Assembly (NCBI GenBank): GCA_945865545.1
Contig: CAMBEQ010000025.1
Span: forward strand, 1-32,983
Direction: 5' to 3'
DNA length: 32,983 bases
From: Sediminibacterium ginsengisoli
GTDB lineage: Bacteria; Bacteroidota; Bacteroidia; Chitinophagales; Chitinophagaceae
Shown here: piece by piece, positions 23,300 through 31,762 of the stretch
Layout: every line of letters starts with the position of its first letter
How positions within the stretch are numbered: position 1 is the first letter of the stretch
Notes under the pieces: model-generated
Seen by the model: only the letters and a program-made list of their open reading frames with translations
What the model was told of the DNA's origin: nothing
The model's database searches: none
Program-made: the position numbers and the translations under genes

Positions 23300-24322
23300 A
23301 TGAATAATTCAAATAAAACCAGCAAGGCATCTTCTCGTCGTCAATTTTTATACCAAAGCTCTTTGGCTTCTATGGGATTACTTCTGATGGGTAAAAATGG
23401 TTTGGCGGCTAATTCCTTTGGGATTTTAAATAGTAAACCTAATTCTCTTATTAATGGGGTACAAATTGGAGCCATTACTTATTCATTTAGAAGTATGCCC
23501 GGTAGTGCAGAACAATTATTACAATATTGTATAGACTGTAATATTAGCGCCATTGAATTAATGGGAGATGCCATTGAAGAATATGCAGGGGCGCCAAAAA
23601 ATCCTATCCAGTGGGTACCGGGTAAAAGAATTGATTTTACAGATGCTTTGAAAGCACAAGTAAAAGAATATCAAATTCAATTAACTAATTGGAGAACAAC
23701 TGTTTCAATGGATAAGTTTAAAGAGATTCGTAAAATGTATAATAATGCAGGAGTAAGTATTTATGCGTTCAAGCCAAATGCATTAAACCCTAACAATACT
23801 GATGGTGAAATTGAATATGCATTAAAGGCGGCTAAAACTTTAGGTGCTAAATCGGTAACCATTGAATTACCCAAAGATGCTGCACATGCTAAGCGCTTAG
23901 GCGATTTGGGTCAGAAACATGGCATTTACATTGGATACCATGCACATACCCAAGCTACGGATACAGCATGGGATATGGCTTTAGCACAATCCCCATTCAA
24001 TTCAATGAATTTAGATTGTGGGCATTATATAGCAGCAGGTGGCCCCAATACAAAAGAAACTTTATTGGCTTTAATTGAAGCCAAGCATGATCGCATTACA
24101 AGCATGCATATTAAGGATAGACGCAATAAAAAAAATGGCGAAAAAAATATGCCATGGGGCGAAGGCGACACGCCACTAAAAGAGGTTTTAACTTTATTGA
24201 AAAATAAAAAGTATAAAATTCCCGCCTCCATTGAATTAGAATATGATATTCCTGCAGGTTCTGATGCAGTAAAAGAAACAAAGAAATGTCTAGCGTATGC
24301 TAAAGATATTTTAGAAAACTAA
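23300..24322 (+). CDS. Exported sugar isomerase/epimerase-like TIM-barrel protein (Tat-type signal)
   Basis: This 340-residue protein begins with a twin-arginine signal, SSRRQFLYQSSLASMGLLL, so it is exported folded, consistent with a metal cofactor loaded in the cytoplasm. The TIM barrel shows IGAITYSFRSMPGSAEQLLQ, ISAIELMGDAIEEYAG, YIGYHAHTQAT, SMNLDCGHYIAAGGP, ITSMHIKDRRNKK and IPASIELEYDIPAG, with acidic and histidine ligands in the usual places. Periplasmic members of this type in Bacteroidota are linked to breakdown of 3-keto-glycosides, for instance as hydratases beside DUF1080 proteins, but no DUF1080 or GFO/IDH partner is in this window. The substrate is therefore open. Confidence 0.82.
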   Translation: MNNSNKTSKASSRRQFLYQSSLASMGLLLMGKNGLAANSFGILNSKPNSLINGVQIGAITYSFRSMPGSAEQLLQYCIDCNISAIELMGDAIEEYAGAPKNPIQWVPGKRIDFTDALKAQVKEYQIQLTNWRTTVSMDKFKEIRKMYNNAGVSIYAFKPNALNPNNTDGEIEYALKAAKTLGAKSVTIELPKDAAHAKRLGDLGQKHGIYIGYHAHTQATDTAWDMALAQSPFNSMNLDCGHYIAAGGPNTKETLLALIEAKHDRITSMHIKDRRNKKNGEKNMPWGEGDTPLKEVLTLLKNKKYKIPASIELEYDIPAGSDAVKETKKCLAYAKDILEN

Positions 24323-24348
24323 ATTTCTATGGCATAAACAAACTAATT

Positions 24349-24356
24349 TACTTTTG
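24349..24356 (+). promoter_or_regulatory. Possible -7 box (TACTTTTG) before the Dabb gene
   Basis: TACTTTTG fits TAnnTTTG and lies 55 bp before the ATG at 24411. No matching -33 box is seen, so transcription could also read through from the TIM-barrel gene. Confidence 0.3.
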
Positions 24357-24410
24357 CAATAAATTAAATAGATTAGGTTTCCCATTCATTCAAAATAATA
24401 ATTGGTTACT

Positions 24411-24752
24411 ATGAGCAAAAAAATAGCAGATAACACTTTTGTACATCACGTATTATTTTATTTAAAAAATCCGGATTCAAAAGCAGATCAAATAAAATTT
24501 TTTGAAGGAATTGATTTGCTTTCAAACATTTCTACTATTCGTGAATTTCATGTGGGTGTTCCCGCCACCACCAATAGAGAAGTAATTGTGCAAAATTATA
24601 CTTACTCTTGGCTTTGCTTTTTCGATTCAGCTGAAGACGAAGCAATTTATCAATCCGATCCCATTCATGATGAATTTAGAAATAATTATGGGCACTTATG
24701 GGAGAAAGTTGTTATTTACGACTCAACCACCAGTACACCGGTAAGCCAGTAG
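24411..24752 (+). CDS. Dabb (stress-responsive A/B barrel) domain protein
   Basis: The ATG at 24411 gives 113 residues; a TTG three codons earlier is possible. The single Dabb domain is recognised by FVHHVLFYLKNPDSKADQIK, STIREFHVGVPATTNR, YSWLCFFDSAEDEAIYQSDP and HDEFRNNYGHLWEKVVIYD. These small ferredoxin-like proteins dimerise; some are enzymes acting on polyketides or sugars, but for this one no activity can be stated. It lies 88 bp after the exported TIM-barrel gene on the same strand. Its last 41 bp overlap the 3' end of the convergent APC permease gene. Confidence 0.85.
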   Translation: MSKKIADNTFVHHVLFYLKNPDSKADQIKFFEGIDLLSNISTIREFHVGVPATTNREVIVQNYTYSWLCFFDSAEDEAIYQSDPIHDEFRNNYGHLWEKVVIYDSTTSTPVSQ

Positions 24753-26091
24753 CCATAAGGGTTAAGCCCCAAATGGCTTCATAGGGTTGATTGATAATTG
24801 TCATTATAAATAAAGCCACGCAAAAAAGGAAAAATAAAGCAGGGACAAATGGGTATCCAATGACTTTATATTTTCTTTCAATCTCTGGATGTTTTATTCT
24901 TAAAATAATCACCCCCAAAGCAGTGCTTCCATAAAATATAAAGGAAGCAAAAACAAGCATATCGGTTAATTGGTCAAAGGTTCCAGAAAATACTAAAGCG
25001 ATGGCCCAAAATGCTTGAATAAATAAAGCTACATCGGGGGTATTGTATTTTGGATGCACCGAAGCAGCTTTATAAAAAAACATTTTATCTCTAGCCATTG
25101 CATACATAATTCTAGAAGACATTAAAATACTGCTATTGGCTGAATTTAAAGTAGTTACTACTATTAAACCCGCTACTAATACCATGCCTATATGTCCACT
25201 AATTTTTCCTGCTACTTCTACGGCGGCAATTTTATTAGGGGTTGCATTTAATTGTATAAAATAATCAATGGGCATGACAGATACAAAAACAATATTTAAT
25301 GCGACATAAGTGGCTATTACTAGTAAAGTGCCCAAACCCAATGCCAAAGGAAGATTTCGTTTTGGATTATTTATTTCTTCTCCTATATACGCTATATTAT
25401 TCCAGCCTTCATATCCCCAAAAAGCCCCTAAACTAGCTACGAATAAGGCTTTCATTAAATTCCACCCATTGAGTGAAGGGGCAGTGGCTAACTGACTATG
25501 TTGAGTTAAATTTTGAATATTGACCGAGCTGGAACTAAATCCAACTACAATAAACACTACAATGCCCGCCAACATTAAATAAGTTAAGAAGCTACTTAGC
25601 TTGGCTGCAAATTCTACGCCTCTATAATTAAGTAAGGTTAATAAAATAATTAAAATAGAGGCTACTATTTTAATTGATAAATTTTGAAAAAGGGCGATGC
25701 CTAAAAAACTTGCATCGGATGAATAACTTGGAAATGGAAATAAACTATTTAATGATTGCGAAAAAATGTAGGCCAGCGCTGCTATAGCTGCAGTTTTGAT
25801 TATAGTAAAACTTGACCATCCATAAATGAAGGAGAAAAAGCGTCCATATATTTTTTGAAAATAAAAATACTCTCCGCCCGAATTAGGAAACATACTTACC
25901 ATTTCGGCCGTTGAAAGGGCTCCGGCTAAACTGATGATACCCGCCAAAACCCAACAAACTATCACTAATATAGGAGAGCCTAATTCATGCGCCATAGGCG
26001 CAATTTTTTTAAAAACCCCTGAGCCTATAATAACACTTACCACTAAAAAAGTAGCCACTTTTAATCCAATCTTCGGTTTTAATACTTCCAT
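24712..26091 (-). CDS. APC-family amino acid permease
   Basis: This 459-residue inner-membrane transporter has about 12 hydrophobic segments. The unwound first helix carries the family signature GSGVFKKIAPMA, and later blocks are LSTAEMVSMFPNSGGEYFYF, GWSSFTIIKTAAIAALAYIF, GAFWGYEGWNNIAYIGEEIN with NPKRNLPLALGLG, and SSRIMYAMARDKMFFYKAAS. This is the LAT/SteT-like branch that exchanges or imports neutral amino acids. It is the last gene of the deacylase-DgcN-DgcA run, with a 32-bp gap from the DgcA-like gene, so D-amino acids or dipeptide products are likely cargo. That is contextual inference; the sequence shows no stereospecificity. Confidence 0.88.
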   Translation of the reverse strand: MEVLKPKIGLKVATFLVVSVIIGSGVFKKIAPMAHELGSPILVIVCWVLAGIISLAGALSTAEMVSMFPNSGGEYFYFQKIYGRFFSFIYGWSSFTIIKTAAIAALAYIFSQSLNSLFPFPSYSSDASFLGIALFQNLSIKIVASILIILLTLLNYRGVEFAAKLSSFLTYLMLAGIVVFIVVGFSSSSVNIQNLTQHSQLATAPSLNGWNLMKALFVASLGAFWGYEGWNNIAYIGEEINNPKRNLPLALGLGTLLVIATYVALNIVFVSVMPIDYFIQLNATPNKIAAVEVAGKISGHIGMVLVAGLIVVTTLNSANSSILMSSRIMYAMARDKMFFYKAASVHPKYNTPDVALFIQAFWAIALVFSGTFDQLTDMLVFASFIFYGSTALGVIILRIKHPEIERKYKVIGYPFVPALFFLFCVALFIMTIINQPYEAIWGLTLMATGLPVYWWLSRK

Positions 26092-26123
26092 GCTTCAATG
26101 TAGTGTTTTTCAAATAAACAGCT

Positions 26124-27188
26124 TTAGATTTTCGTTACTCCAAAACCTGGCAAATGATTGATATGCATATAACCATCTACTAGCTCAAACCCACCTGTAA
26201 CCAAGTCTTCGGCTAAATCAAAACTTCCATCTAGATCTATGTATTTAGTATTAGCACAACAATAGGCAGCGTGCAAAGCTGCTGTTATACTTAATATACT
26301 TTCATCATTGCATCCCCAAAATAAATTTATTTGCGCTTGCTTTGCGATGGTGGCAATTTCCATCGCACCCATGATACCGCCACATTTCATCAATTTAATA
26401 TTATATACGCCAAATGGTTTACTAATGGCATATTCCAAAGCGGCCTTCGAATCTTTTAAAGATTCATCACCCATTAATATAGATCGATAAGTCATATCTA
26501 CCTTTAATAATTCTAATTCTTTTCCTACAGGCAAAGGTTGTTCTATTAAATCGATAGCTACTTTTTGGGTAGCATTAATAAATTGATTCAACTGGGCCAA
26601 TGTATATCCTTGATTAGGATCTACCCTTATTTTAAATTGAGTAGCGTAGAACTCATGAAGTTTAATTATTTTTTCAATATCTTCTTCTACATTCAAGCCC
26701 AGTTTAACTTTTAAAATTTTAAAGCCTAATTTTAAATACCCTGCTGCATCTTCTAAAGTTTCTTGTACATTTTTTATTCCTATAGTAATAGAAGTAGGAA
26801 GGGCTTGTATCTTTTGGCCATAAAATTCGGCTACGGATATGCCAATGAATTTCCCAAATGCATCGTGCAGCGCAATATCAATAGCAGCTTGAGTCCCAGG
26901 TAAATGGTCGAAATATATTCTTGCTTCATAGATGATTTGTTGAAAATGTCGAATGTCTCTGCCCACAAAATTTTGAACAAATTCGGTTTGTAAATTAAGC
27001 GCTGTTTGGTCGGTGGTTTCTCCTACTACTTCTCCTGCAGGACTTCCTGTACCATATCCTATCATACCATTGGCTAATTCCACTTCAAAAAAGGCTAAAG
27101 TTACATCCGAAAAGGTACTATATGCAATGGTGTATGGCTTGGTTAAAGCCATTTTTTTTACGTAGGATTTTACGGCAACTATTTTCAT
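26124..27188 (-). CDS. dgcA: Enolase-superfamily dipeptide epimerase / DgcA-like N-acyl-amino-acid racemase
   Basis: This 354-residue cytoplasmic enzyme of the muconate-lactonizing-enzyme subgroup has the full catalytic set: K160-V-K162 (ILKVKLGLN), metal ligands D190 (RVDPNQGY), E216 (DLIEQPLP) and D241 (LMGDESL), and the opposite-face lysine K265 (YNIKLMKCGG). Two lysines on opposite sides of the barrel indicate 1,1-proton transfer, that is epimerisation. The C-terminal DLDGSFDLAED motif is the dipeptide-epimerase type of specificity loop. Two roles are known for close families: L-Ala-D/L-Glu epimerase in murein peptide recycling, and DgcA, which racemises N-acetyl-D-glutamate. The 25-bp gap to a DUF1611 gene, the known DgcN partner, favours the second. 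The symbol is given by context and is tentative. Confidence 0.82.
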   Translation of the reverse strand: MKIVAVKSYVKKMALTKPYTIAYSTFSDVTLAFFEVELANGMIGYGTGSPAGEVVGETTDQTALNLQTEFVQNFVGRDIRHFQQIIYEARIYFDHLPGTQAAIDIALHDAFGKFIGISVAEFYGQKIQALPTSITIGIKNVQETLEDAAGYLKLGFKILKVKLGLNVEEDIEKIIKLHEFYATQFKIRVDPNQGYTLAQLNQFINATQKVAIDLIEQPLPVGKELELLKVDMTYRSILMGDESLKDSKAALEYAISKPFGVYNIKLMKCGGIMGAMEIATIAKQAQINLFWGCNDESILSITAALHAAYCCANTKYIDLDGSFDLAEDLVTGGFELVDGYMHINHLPGFGVTKI

Positions 27189-27213
27189 ATAATAATTTGT
27201 ATAAAAATTTTAA

Positions 27214-28263
27214 TTACTTACTCAATTGCTTTAAGGTAGGTATTATTTTGTCAACGCCCTCTTGTATAGGCAATAATACTGGAATCTTTAATTTTTGCTC
27301 ATACTCCTTTTGATAAGCAAAGGCTTCCTCATTCGTACAATCCTCCGAATGTATGCCCACGGCAATCACTTTGGATCCTAATTTTTCAATAATCTCTATT
27401 TCAGATTCTACGCTTGGAATACTGCCCCACTTTTCATCATGATCAAAATATTTTCGCTTGGGTGCAAATAACAATATTACATTTTTAGCATTTCCAGAAA
27501 TCAATAATTCAATGCCGCATGGACCACTAGGATTTCTTAAAGAAGATTGTCCTTCTAAAAATATACAATCAGGTTTTTCTTCCTTCCAGCAAGTAACAAT
27601 TGCATTTTCTAGTTCGCCTGAAACAAAATCATTTAAGGTAGAATCAAAAATAAAACCATACTTCCCTCCTTGCAACCAACCCGTTTGGCCCGTATAAATC
27701 ATTTGCGCTTTCATACCACTGGCCTCGCAGGCCTGTCTTAACATTCTGGCAGTAGTTCTTTTACCCATGGCACAATCCATCCCAATAACGGCAATGATTG
27801 GAGCGGTTACTTTATAGATGTCCCCTGTCCAAAAACTAAGCTGCTCTCTTGTTTTAGGCTTTCTTACATCAATTAGTTGAACCCCTTTTTCTTTAGCCAA
27901 TGCCACTATTGCTGATTTTTCATTTAAGTATTCATGCAGCCCATTAACAATAGATAGGCCAGCATTGATGGCATCAATTATAGTGACCAACATATTAGCA
28001 GGCAACCTTCCCCCAACGGTCGCAACGCCAATCACTAAATATTGAATGTCCTGTAAGGCCTCAACAGCATTATGTAAATTTTCAAATACCGGAATGTCTC
28101 TAGGCTTTCCATCTAATAAACTGCCTGCATCTTTTCCTGCAGTTGCGGCACAATCAATCACTCCTTTAATGGTAAACCTTTCTGTTCCCCTAATTAAACC
28201 ATGTGCTGTTTTTGCATCAAGTGATTTTAATAACCCATTAGTCAATACAATTGCATTGTTCAT
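27214..28263 (-). CDS. dgcN: DUF1611 protein, DgcN-like (D-glutamate N-acetyltransferase family)
   Basis: This 349-residue cytoplasmic two-domain protein has an N-terminal Rossmann-like domain (GVIDCAATAGKDAGSLLDG, QYLVIGVATVGGRLPANM) and a C-terminal P-loop domain with GMDCAMGKRTTA (161-172). The latter is followed by MIYTGQTGWLQGGKYGFIFD and IFLEGQSSLRNPSGPCG. These are diagnostic of DUF1611. Characterised members (DgcN of marine bacteria) N-acetylate D-glutamate, and the product is then racemised by the neighbouring enolase-superfamily DgcA. Here the gap to the DgcA-like gene is 25 bp and to the D-aminoacylase gene 30 bp, the expected pairing. Specificity for D-Glu over other D-amino acids is not visible in sequence. 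Confidence 0.82.
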   Translation of the reverse strand: MNNAIVLTNGLLKSLDAKTAHGLIRGTERFTIKGVIDCAATAGKDAGSLLDGKPRDIPVFENLHNAVEALQDIQYLVIGVATVGGRLPANMLVTIIDAINAGLSIVNGLHEYLNEKSAIVALAKEKGVQLIDVRKPKTREQLSFWTGDIYKVTAPIIAVIGMDCAMGKRTTARMLRQACEASGMKAQMIYTGQTGWLQGGKYGFIFDSTLNDFVSGELENAIVTCWKEEKPDCIFLEGQSSLRNPSGPCGIELLISGNAKNVILLFAPKRKYFDHDEKWGSIPSVESEIEIIEKLGSKVIAVGIHSEDCTNEEAFAYQKEYEQKLKIPVLLPIQEGVDKIIPTLKQLSK

Positions 28264-28293
28264 TTTTTGTACTATTATACTTTAAATTAAAAT

Positions 28294-29838
28294 TTATTTT
28301 TTTATAAAAACACCAGGATAGGCCCCTGTTGTTTTTTGATTTTTATAAGTGACGTGCCCATTAATCCAAACCATTTCAATACCAGTTGATAAAGCTCTGC
28401 TGTTTTGAATGGTTGCATTGTCTTTAACAGTTGCTGGATTAAATAAAACTAGATCCGCATAATTACCTACGGCAATCACCCCTCTATTTTTTATACCTAC
28501 GTGCTTTGCAGTTAAACCTGTCATTTTATAAATAGCTGTTTCCAATGGAATTACTTTGTCTTCTCTCACATACTTTCCTAATACTCTTGCAAAAGCACCT
28601 TGTCCTCTTGGATGTCCACCCGTATTATTACCGTCTGAACAAATATTGGCATTAGGCCAAGCTATAAATGCTGCGACATCTGATTCTATCATCGACTTAC
28701 CTGCGATGGCATCAATGGTTCCTTTAAATTTAGGATTTTTTTCTTTGAAATCCGATGCAATAGCAATCAATGCCATTAGGGTTGTAGAGGGCTTTTCATT
28801 TCTCATAGCGGCAATGGCAGCAATGGTTTTACCTCTGTACGCTTCTACTGGTGCATATTTCACTAAATAAGATTCATTCACATCTATAATTTGATTCACT
28901 GCAAATTCCGCACTTACTGGGTTGGTATAATCACGCGTTGGAAACAATACCCTCAAAGTTGAATTCCAATAAGTATAAGGATAAACATCTGCAGTAATAT
29001 TAATTCCAGCAGCTCTTGCTTTTTCTAATTTTTCAATTAAGACTTTGGCTGTTCCCCAATCATCTTTTTTACCCAATTTGATATGCGATATTTGCACGGG
29101 CATTTTAGTGACTCTCCCTATTTCTATAATTTCATCAATCGCATCTGGCATTCTAATGTCCTCGCTTCTGATATGACTCATGTAGCTTGTCTTTTCTGAA
29201 GCGGCTACTTTGGCTAATTGGATCACTTCGTCTTTGCTTGAAAAAAAAGCTTGCTCATATTCGAGTCCAGTGGATAAACCAAAGGACCCTTTTTTTAATT
29301 CATTTTTTAAAATGATTTTCATCTTGTCTATTTCCAATTGGCTAGCTTGCCTATATACATTTTTTTCTCCCATTACTTCTTCTCTTAAACTGGATTGTCC
29401 GGTATAAGTTCCCACATTAATTGCTATGGGCTGCGTCTTCATCATTTGCGCAATGGTATCCATAGGATAGCTTTCTCCATCCTGTCCAATGATTATAGTA
29501 GTAATGCCCTGATTGTTGGTAGGCAATGCTTCCGGGTGATTGTCTAAGTCGCCAAAATGATGGCTATGTGAATCTATAAATCCAGGTGCCAACACCCAAC
29601 CCTGACCATCTATTACCATTTCTTCTTTCTGTGGCAATAAAGCTCCTATTTGAATTATTTTATTCCCCTGAATTCTTACAGCAGCATCTACAGCAGGCTT
29701 ACCACTGCCATCAATCAATTGAACATGAGTAATTAATTGCGTTTTTTCTTTAATTAACTTATTGTTTTGAGCAGACAATGTCAAGCAACCCAACAATGCA
29801 ATCAATAAAGAAAAGAGTTGAACCAATTTTGATTTCAT
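28294..29838 (-). CDS. N-acyl-D-amino-acid deacylase (D-aminoacylase), exported
   Basis: This 514-residue amidohydrolase-superfamily enzyme hydrolyses N-acyl-D-amino acids to the free D-amino acid. The signal peptide (LLIALLGCLTLSAQ) places it in the periplasm; the internal LLGC could also act as a lipobox, though the residues after it are hydrophobic. Metal-site features are H91-S-H93 (FIDSHSHHFGD), GQDGESYPM where the D-aminoacylase cysteine loop (GNCG) normally sits, SHIRSED and MPVQISHIKLG. Other family blocks are LKKGSFGLSTGLEYEQAFF and SDGNNTGGHPRGQGAFARVL. Aspartate for cysteine at the metal-loop position may change metal use. The start codon lies in an 11-bp triple repeat, so two decoy ATGs precede it. 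It is second in the operon after the symporter gene. Confidence 0.87.
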   Translation of the reverse strand: MKSKLVQLFSLLIALLGCLTLSAQNNKLIKEKTQLITHVQLIDGSGKPAVDAAVRIQGNKIIQIGALLPQKEEMVIDGQGWVLAPGFIDSHSHHFGDLDNHPEALPTNNQGITTIIIGQDGESYPMDTIAQMMKTQPIAINVGTYTGQSSLREEVMGEKNVYRQASQLEIDKMKIILKNELKKGSFGLSTGLEYEQAFFSSKDEVIQLAKVAASEKTSYMSHIRSEDIRMPDAIDEIIEIGRVTKMPVQISHIKLGKKDDWGTAKVLIEKLEKARAAGINITADVYPYTYWNSTLRVLFPTRDYTNPVSAEFAVNQIIDVNESYLVKYAPVEAYRGKTIAAIAAMRNEKPSTTLMALIAIASDFKEKNPKFKGTIDAIAGKSMIESDVAAFIAWPNANICSDGNNTGGHPRGQGAFARVLGKYVREDKVIPLETAIYKMTGLTAKHVGIKNRGVIAVGNYADLVLFNPATVKDNATIQNSRALSTGIEMVWINGHVTYKNQKTTGAYPGVFIKK

Positions 29839-29859
29839 TTTGATTTCATTTTGATTTCA
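29827..29859. repeat. Triple 11-bp tandem repeat on the D-aminoacylase start
   Basis: TTTTGATTTCA occurs three times in tandem (29827-29837, 29838-29848, 29849-29859). On the minus strand each unit boundary makes an ATG. The two outer ones (29860 and 29849) read Met-Lys-Ser-Lys-stop, with each TGA overlapping the next ATG as ATGA; the innermost, at 29838, opens the real gene. The repeat is certain; a regulatory role is inferred. Confidence 0.9.
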
Positions 29860-29907
29860 TTTTCAAAATCACAATAGATCATCCCTATTCATATAAATAG
29901 TTACTAT

Positions 29908-31614
29908 CTACCAAAAGCGAATGTACATAGCGGCTACCAAACCTAATATTATAAAAATCATAGCTAAATTAGCATTAGATAATTTATACCTAGTCTTGTC
30001 TTCTATTATATCGTTTTCATGTGATTGCCCTTTCGAATCTATTAAACTCACCAAGACCATCGTTATCATGGTAAAGGCAAAAACCAATCCCATTTGAATT
30101 AAATAAGGTATTTCAAACCCACCATGCCCGTTGGAGTAAGCGGTATATATTAATGTTTCATTTCCTGCCCAGCCAACAATAAATTTATCAAATACAATAG
30201 ATAAAATAACGCCTACTATAATTCCAGTGATGGCCGCTTTTGAAGTAGCTTTTTTCCAGAAGAACCCAAGTAAAAAAACTGGGAAGATGGCAGGAGAAAT
30301 ATATCCAGTATATTTTTGGATAAATTCAAAGCCGCCTTTTCCACCAATACCCAAGGTATCATTCCAGTTAATAACAATAGCAATGATTAAAGAAATTATA
30401 ATCATCATTCTTCCTGTGGAAACAATTTTGTTATCAGCAGCCTCTCTATTAATATATTTCTTATAAATATCTAAAGAATAAATGGTGGAAATACTATTGG
30501 CCTTACCTGCCAAAGAAGCTACTATCGCTGCTGTTAAAGCCGCCATAGATAAGCCTTTCAAGCCAACTGGTAAAAATCCTACTACCGAAGAATAGGCATT
30601 GTCTTGATTCAATGCCCCATTGGTTAACATCTCTTGTTGCAATTCTCCATTTTGATACAATACATAAGCTGCAATACCAGGCAATACCACCAATATGGGC
30701 ATCAGCAATTTTAAAAAGGCAGCAAATAAAATTCCAGTTCTTGCCGTTTTTAAATCTGCCCCCAAGGCTCTTTGTGTAATGTATTGATTGCAACCCCAAT
30801 AATTTAAATTGGCTACCCACATACCTGCAGCCATCATAGCCAATCCTGGTAAACTAGAGTAATCATCTATTTGTTTTTGCGTTGAGCCCGCTGTAGGTTT
30901 ATCAAAAATCATTTTAAAATGATCTGGTGCTACTTTTATTAAATGATTGAACCCTGCAATTGCATTGCTTCCATATCCAAATTTTTCTGATACAACTGTT
31001 AAGGCAATATAAGAAGTAATTAAACCTCCAATGGTTAATACCAACACTTGAATAACATCGGTATACCCAATCACTTTCATTCCTCCCAAAGTGATGAATA
31101 AAGCAAAGAGGGCTAAGCCTATCATTATCAAATGGAAATTGGCACCTCCCGTTAAATTATTAATAGCAATAGCTCCTAAATATAAAATAGAAGTTAGATT
31201 CACAAATATGTATAAGAACAACCAAAATATAGCCATAATCATGGCCACTGTTTCATTGTACCTCGTTTTTAAAAACTGAGGCATAGTGTAAATTCTGTTT
31301 TTCAAATACACTGGCATAAAAAATACTGCCACCACTACTAAAGAGACAGCTGCGATCCACTCATAGGCAGATATGGCAAGACCTAATCTAAAGCCGTTTC
31401 CACTCATGCCAATAAATTGTTCGGCAGAGATATTAGAAGCGATTAAAGAAGCGCCAATGGCCCACCAGGTCAATTGACCTTCTGCTAAAAAAAAATCTGT
31501 TGAATTAGAAGTAGCCGATTTTTTTCTTTTATAGATCCAAAAACCATAGCTCGCTATAATTAAGAAATACAAAATAAAGACAATGTAATCATAGCTTTGA
31601 AGTCCTTTTGGCAT
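29908..31614 (-). CDS. SGLT-type sodium:sugar symporter (SSS family)
   Basis: This 568-residue inner-membrane transporter has about 14 hydrophobic segments. It resembles the Vibrio galactose symporter vSGLT throughout, for example WWAIGASLIASNISAEQFIG, SAYEWIAAVSL, LYIFVNLTSILYLGAIA, VANLNYWGCNQYITQRALGA, GILFAAFLKLLMPILVVLPG and FEFIQKYTGYISPAIFPVFL. Residues equivalent to the vSGLT sugar contacts are kept: N61, Q66, E85, N269, Y272 with W273, K302 and Q433. The position matching S91 is alanine. A sodium-driven sugar import role follows. Yet it is the first gene of an operon whose next genes act on D-amino acids (69-bp gap to the deacylase). Cargo could be an amino-sugar conjugate, or the operon may join two tasks. 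Confidence 0.9.
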   Translation of the reverse strand: MPKGLQSYDYIVFILYFLIIASYGFWIYKRKKSATSNSTDFFLAEGQLTWWAIGASLIASNISAEQFIGMSGNGFRLGLAISAYEWIAAVSLVVVAVFFMPVYLKNRIYTMPQFLKTRYNETVAMIMAIFWLFLYIFVNLTSILYLGAIAINNLTGGANFHLIMIGLALFALFITLGGMKVIGYTDVIQVLVLTIGGLITSYIALTVVSEKFGYGSNAIAGFNHLIKVAPDHFKMIFDKPTAGSTQKQIDDYSSLPGLAMMAAGMWVANLNYWGCNQYITQRALGADLKTARTGILFAAFLKLLMPILVVLPGIAAYVLYQNGELQQEMLTNGALNQDNAYSSVVGFLPVGLKGLSMAALTAAIVASLAGKANSISTIYSLDIYKKYINREAADNKIVSTGRMMIIISLIIAIVINWNDTLGIGGKGGFEFIQKYTGYISPAIFPVFLLGFFWKKATSKAAITGIIVGVILSIVFDKFIVGWAGNETLIYTAYSNGHGGFEIPYLIQMGLVFAFTMITMVLVSLIDSKGQSHENDIIEDKTRYKLSNANLAMIFIILGLVAAMYIRFW

Positions 31615-31762
31615 AGTGGTTAGGTTTTAGTCTTAAAAATAGGTGAATTTATCAAAAAGGCACCCTTTTGGAGTGTCTTTTTTTATCAAAAAAATCTCAC
31701 TACTTTACTCCAAACCTAATTTAACTATTTTCGCTAATTTTATTAGAACCTAATTTTATGCT
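31615..31762. promoter_or_regulatory. Divergent region with a hairpin flanked by A and T tracts
   Basis: Between the symporter and DUF4442 genes, GGCACCC (31659-31665) and GAGTGTC (31671-31677) form a 7-bp stem with one mismatch and one G-T pair. It is preceded by A5 and followed by T7, so it looks terminator-like on either strand. It lies about 45 bp before the symporter start, where it could act as an attenuator. A -7-like box, CAAACCTA in plus-strand view, is at 31711-31718 but lacks a -33 partner. Confidence 0.35.

Noticed and set aside
26124..27188. Enolase-superfamily protein as the missing L-fuconate dehydratase of the sugar pathway
   Set aside because: It is 354 residues with lysines on both faces of the barrel (K160/K162 and K265), the epimerase pattern. 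Sugar-acid dehydratases of this superfamily are longer and use a His-Asp dyad, and this gene is paired with DUF1611.
29827..29859. Three short direct repeats as a CRISPR array
   Set aside because: The units are 11 bp, abut without spacers and overlap a start codon; no cas genes are present.
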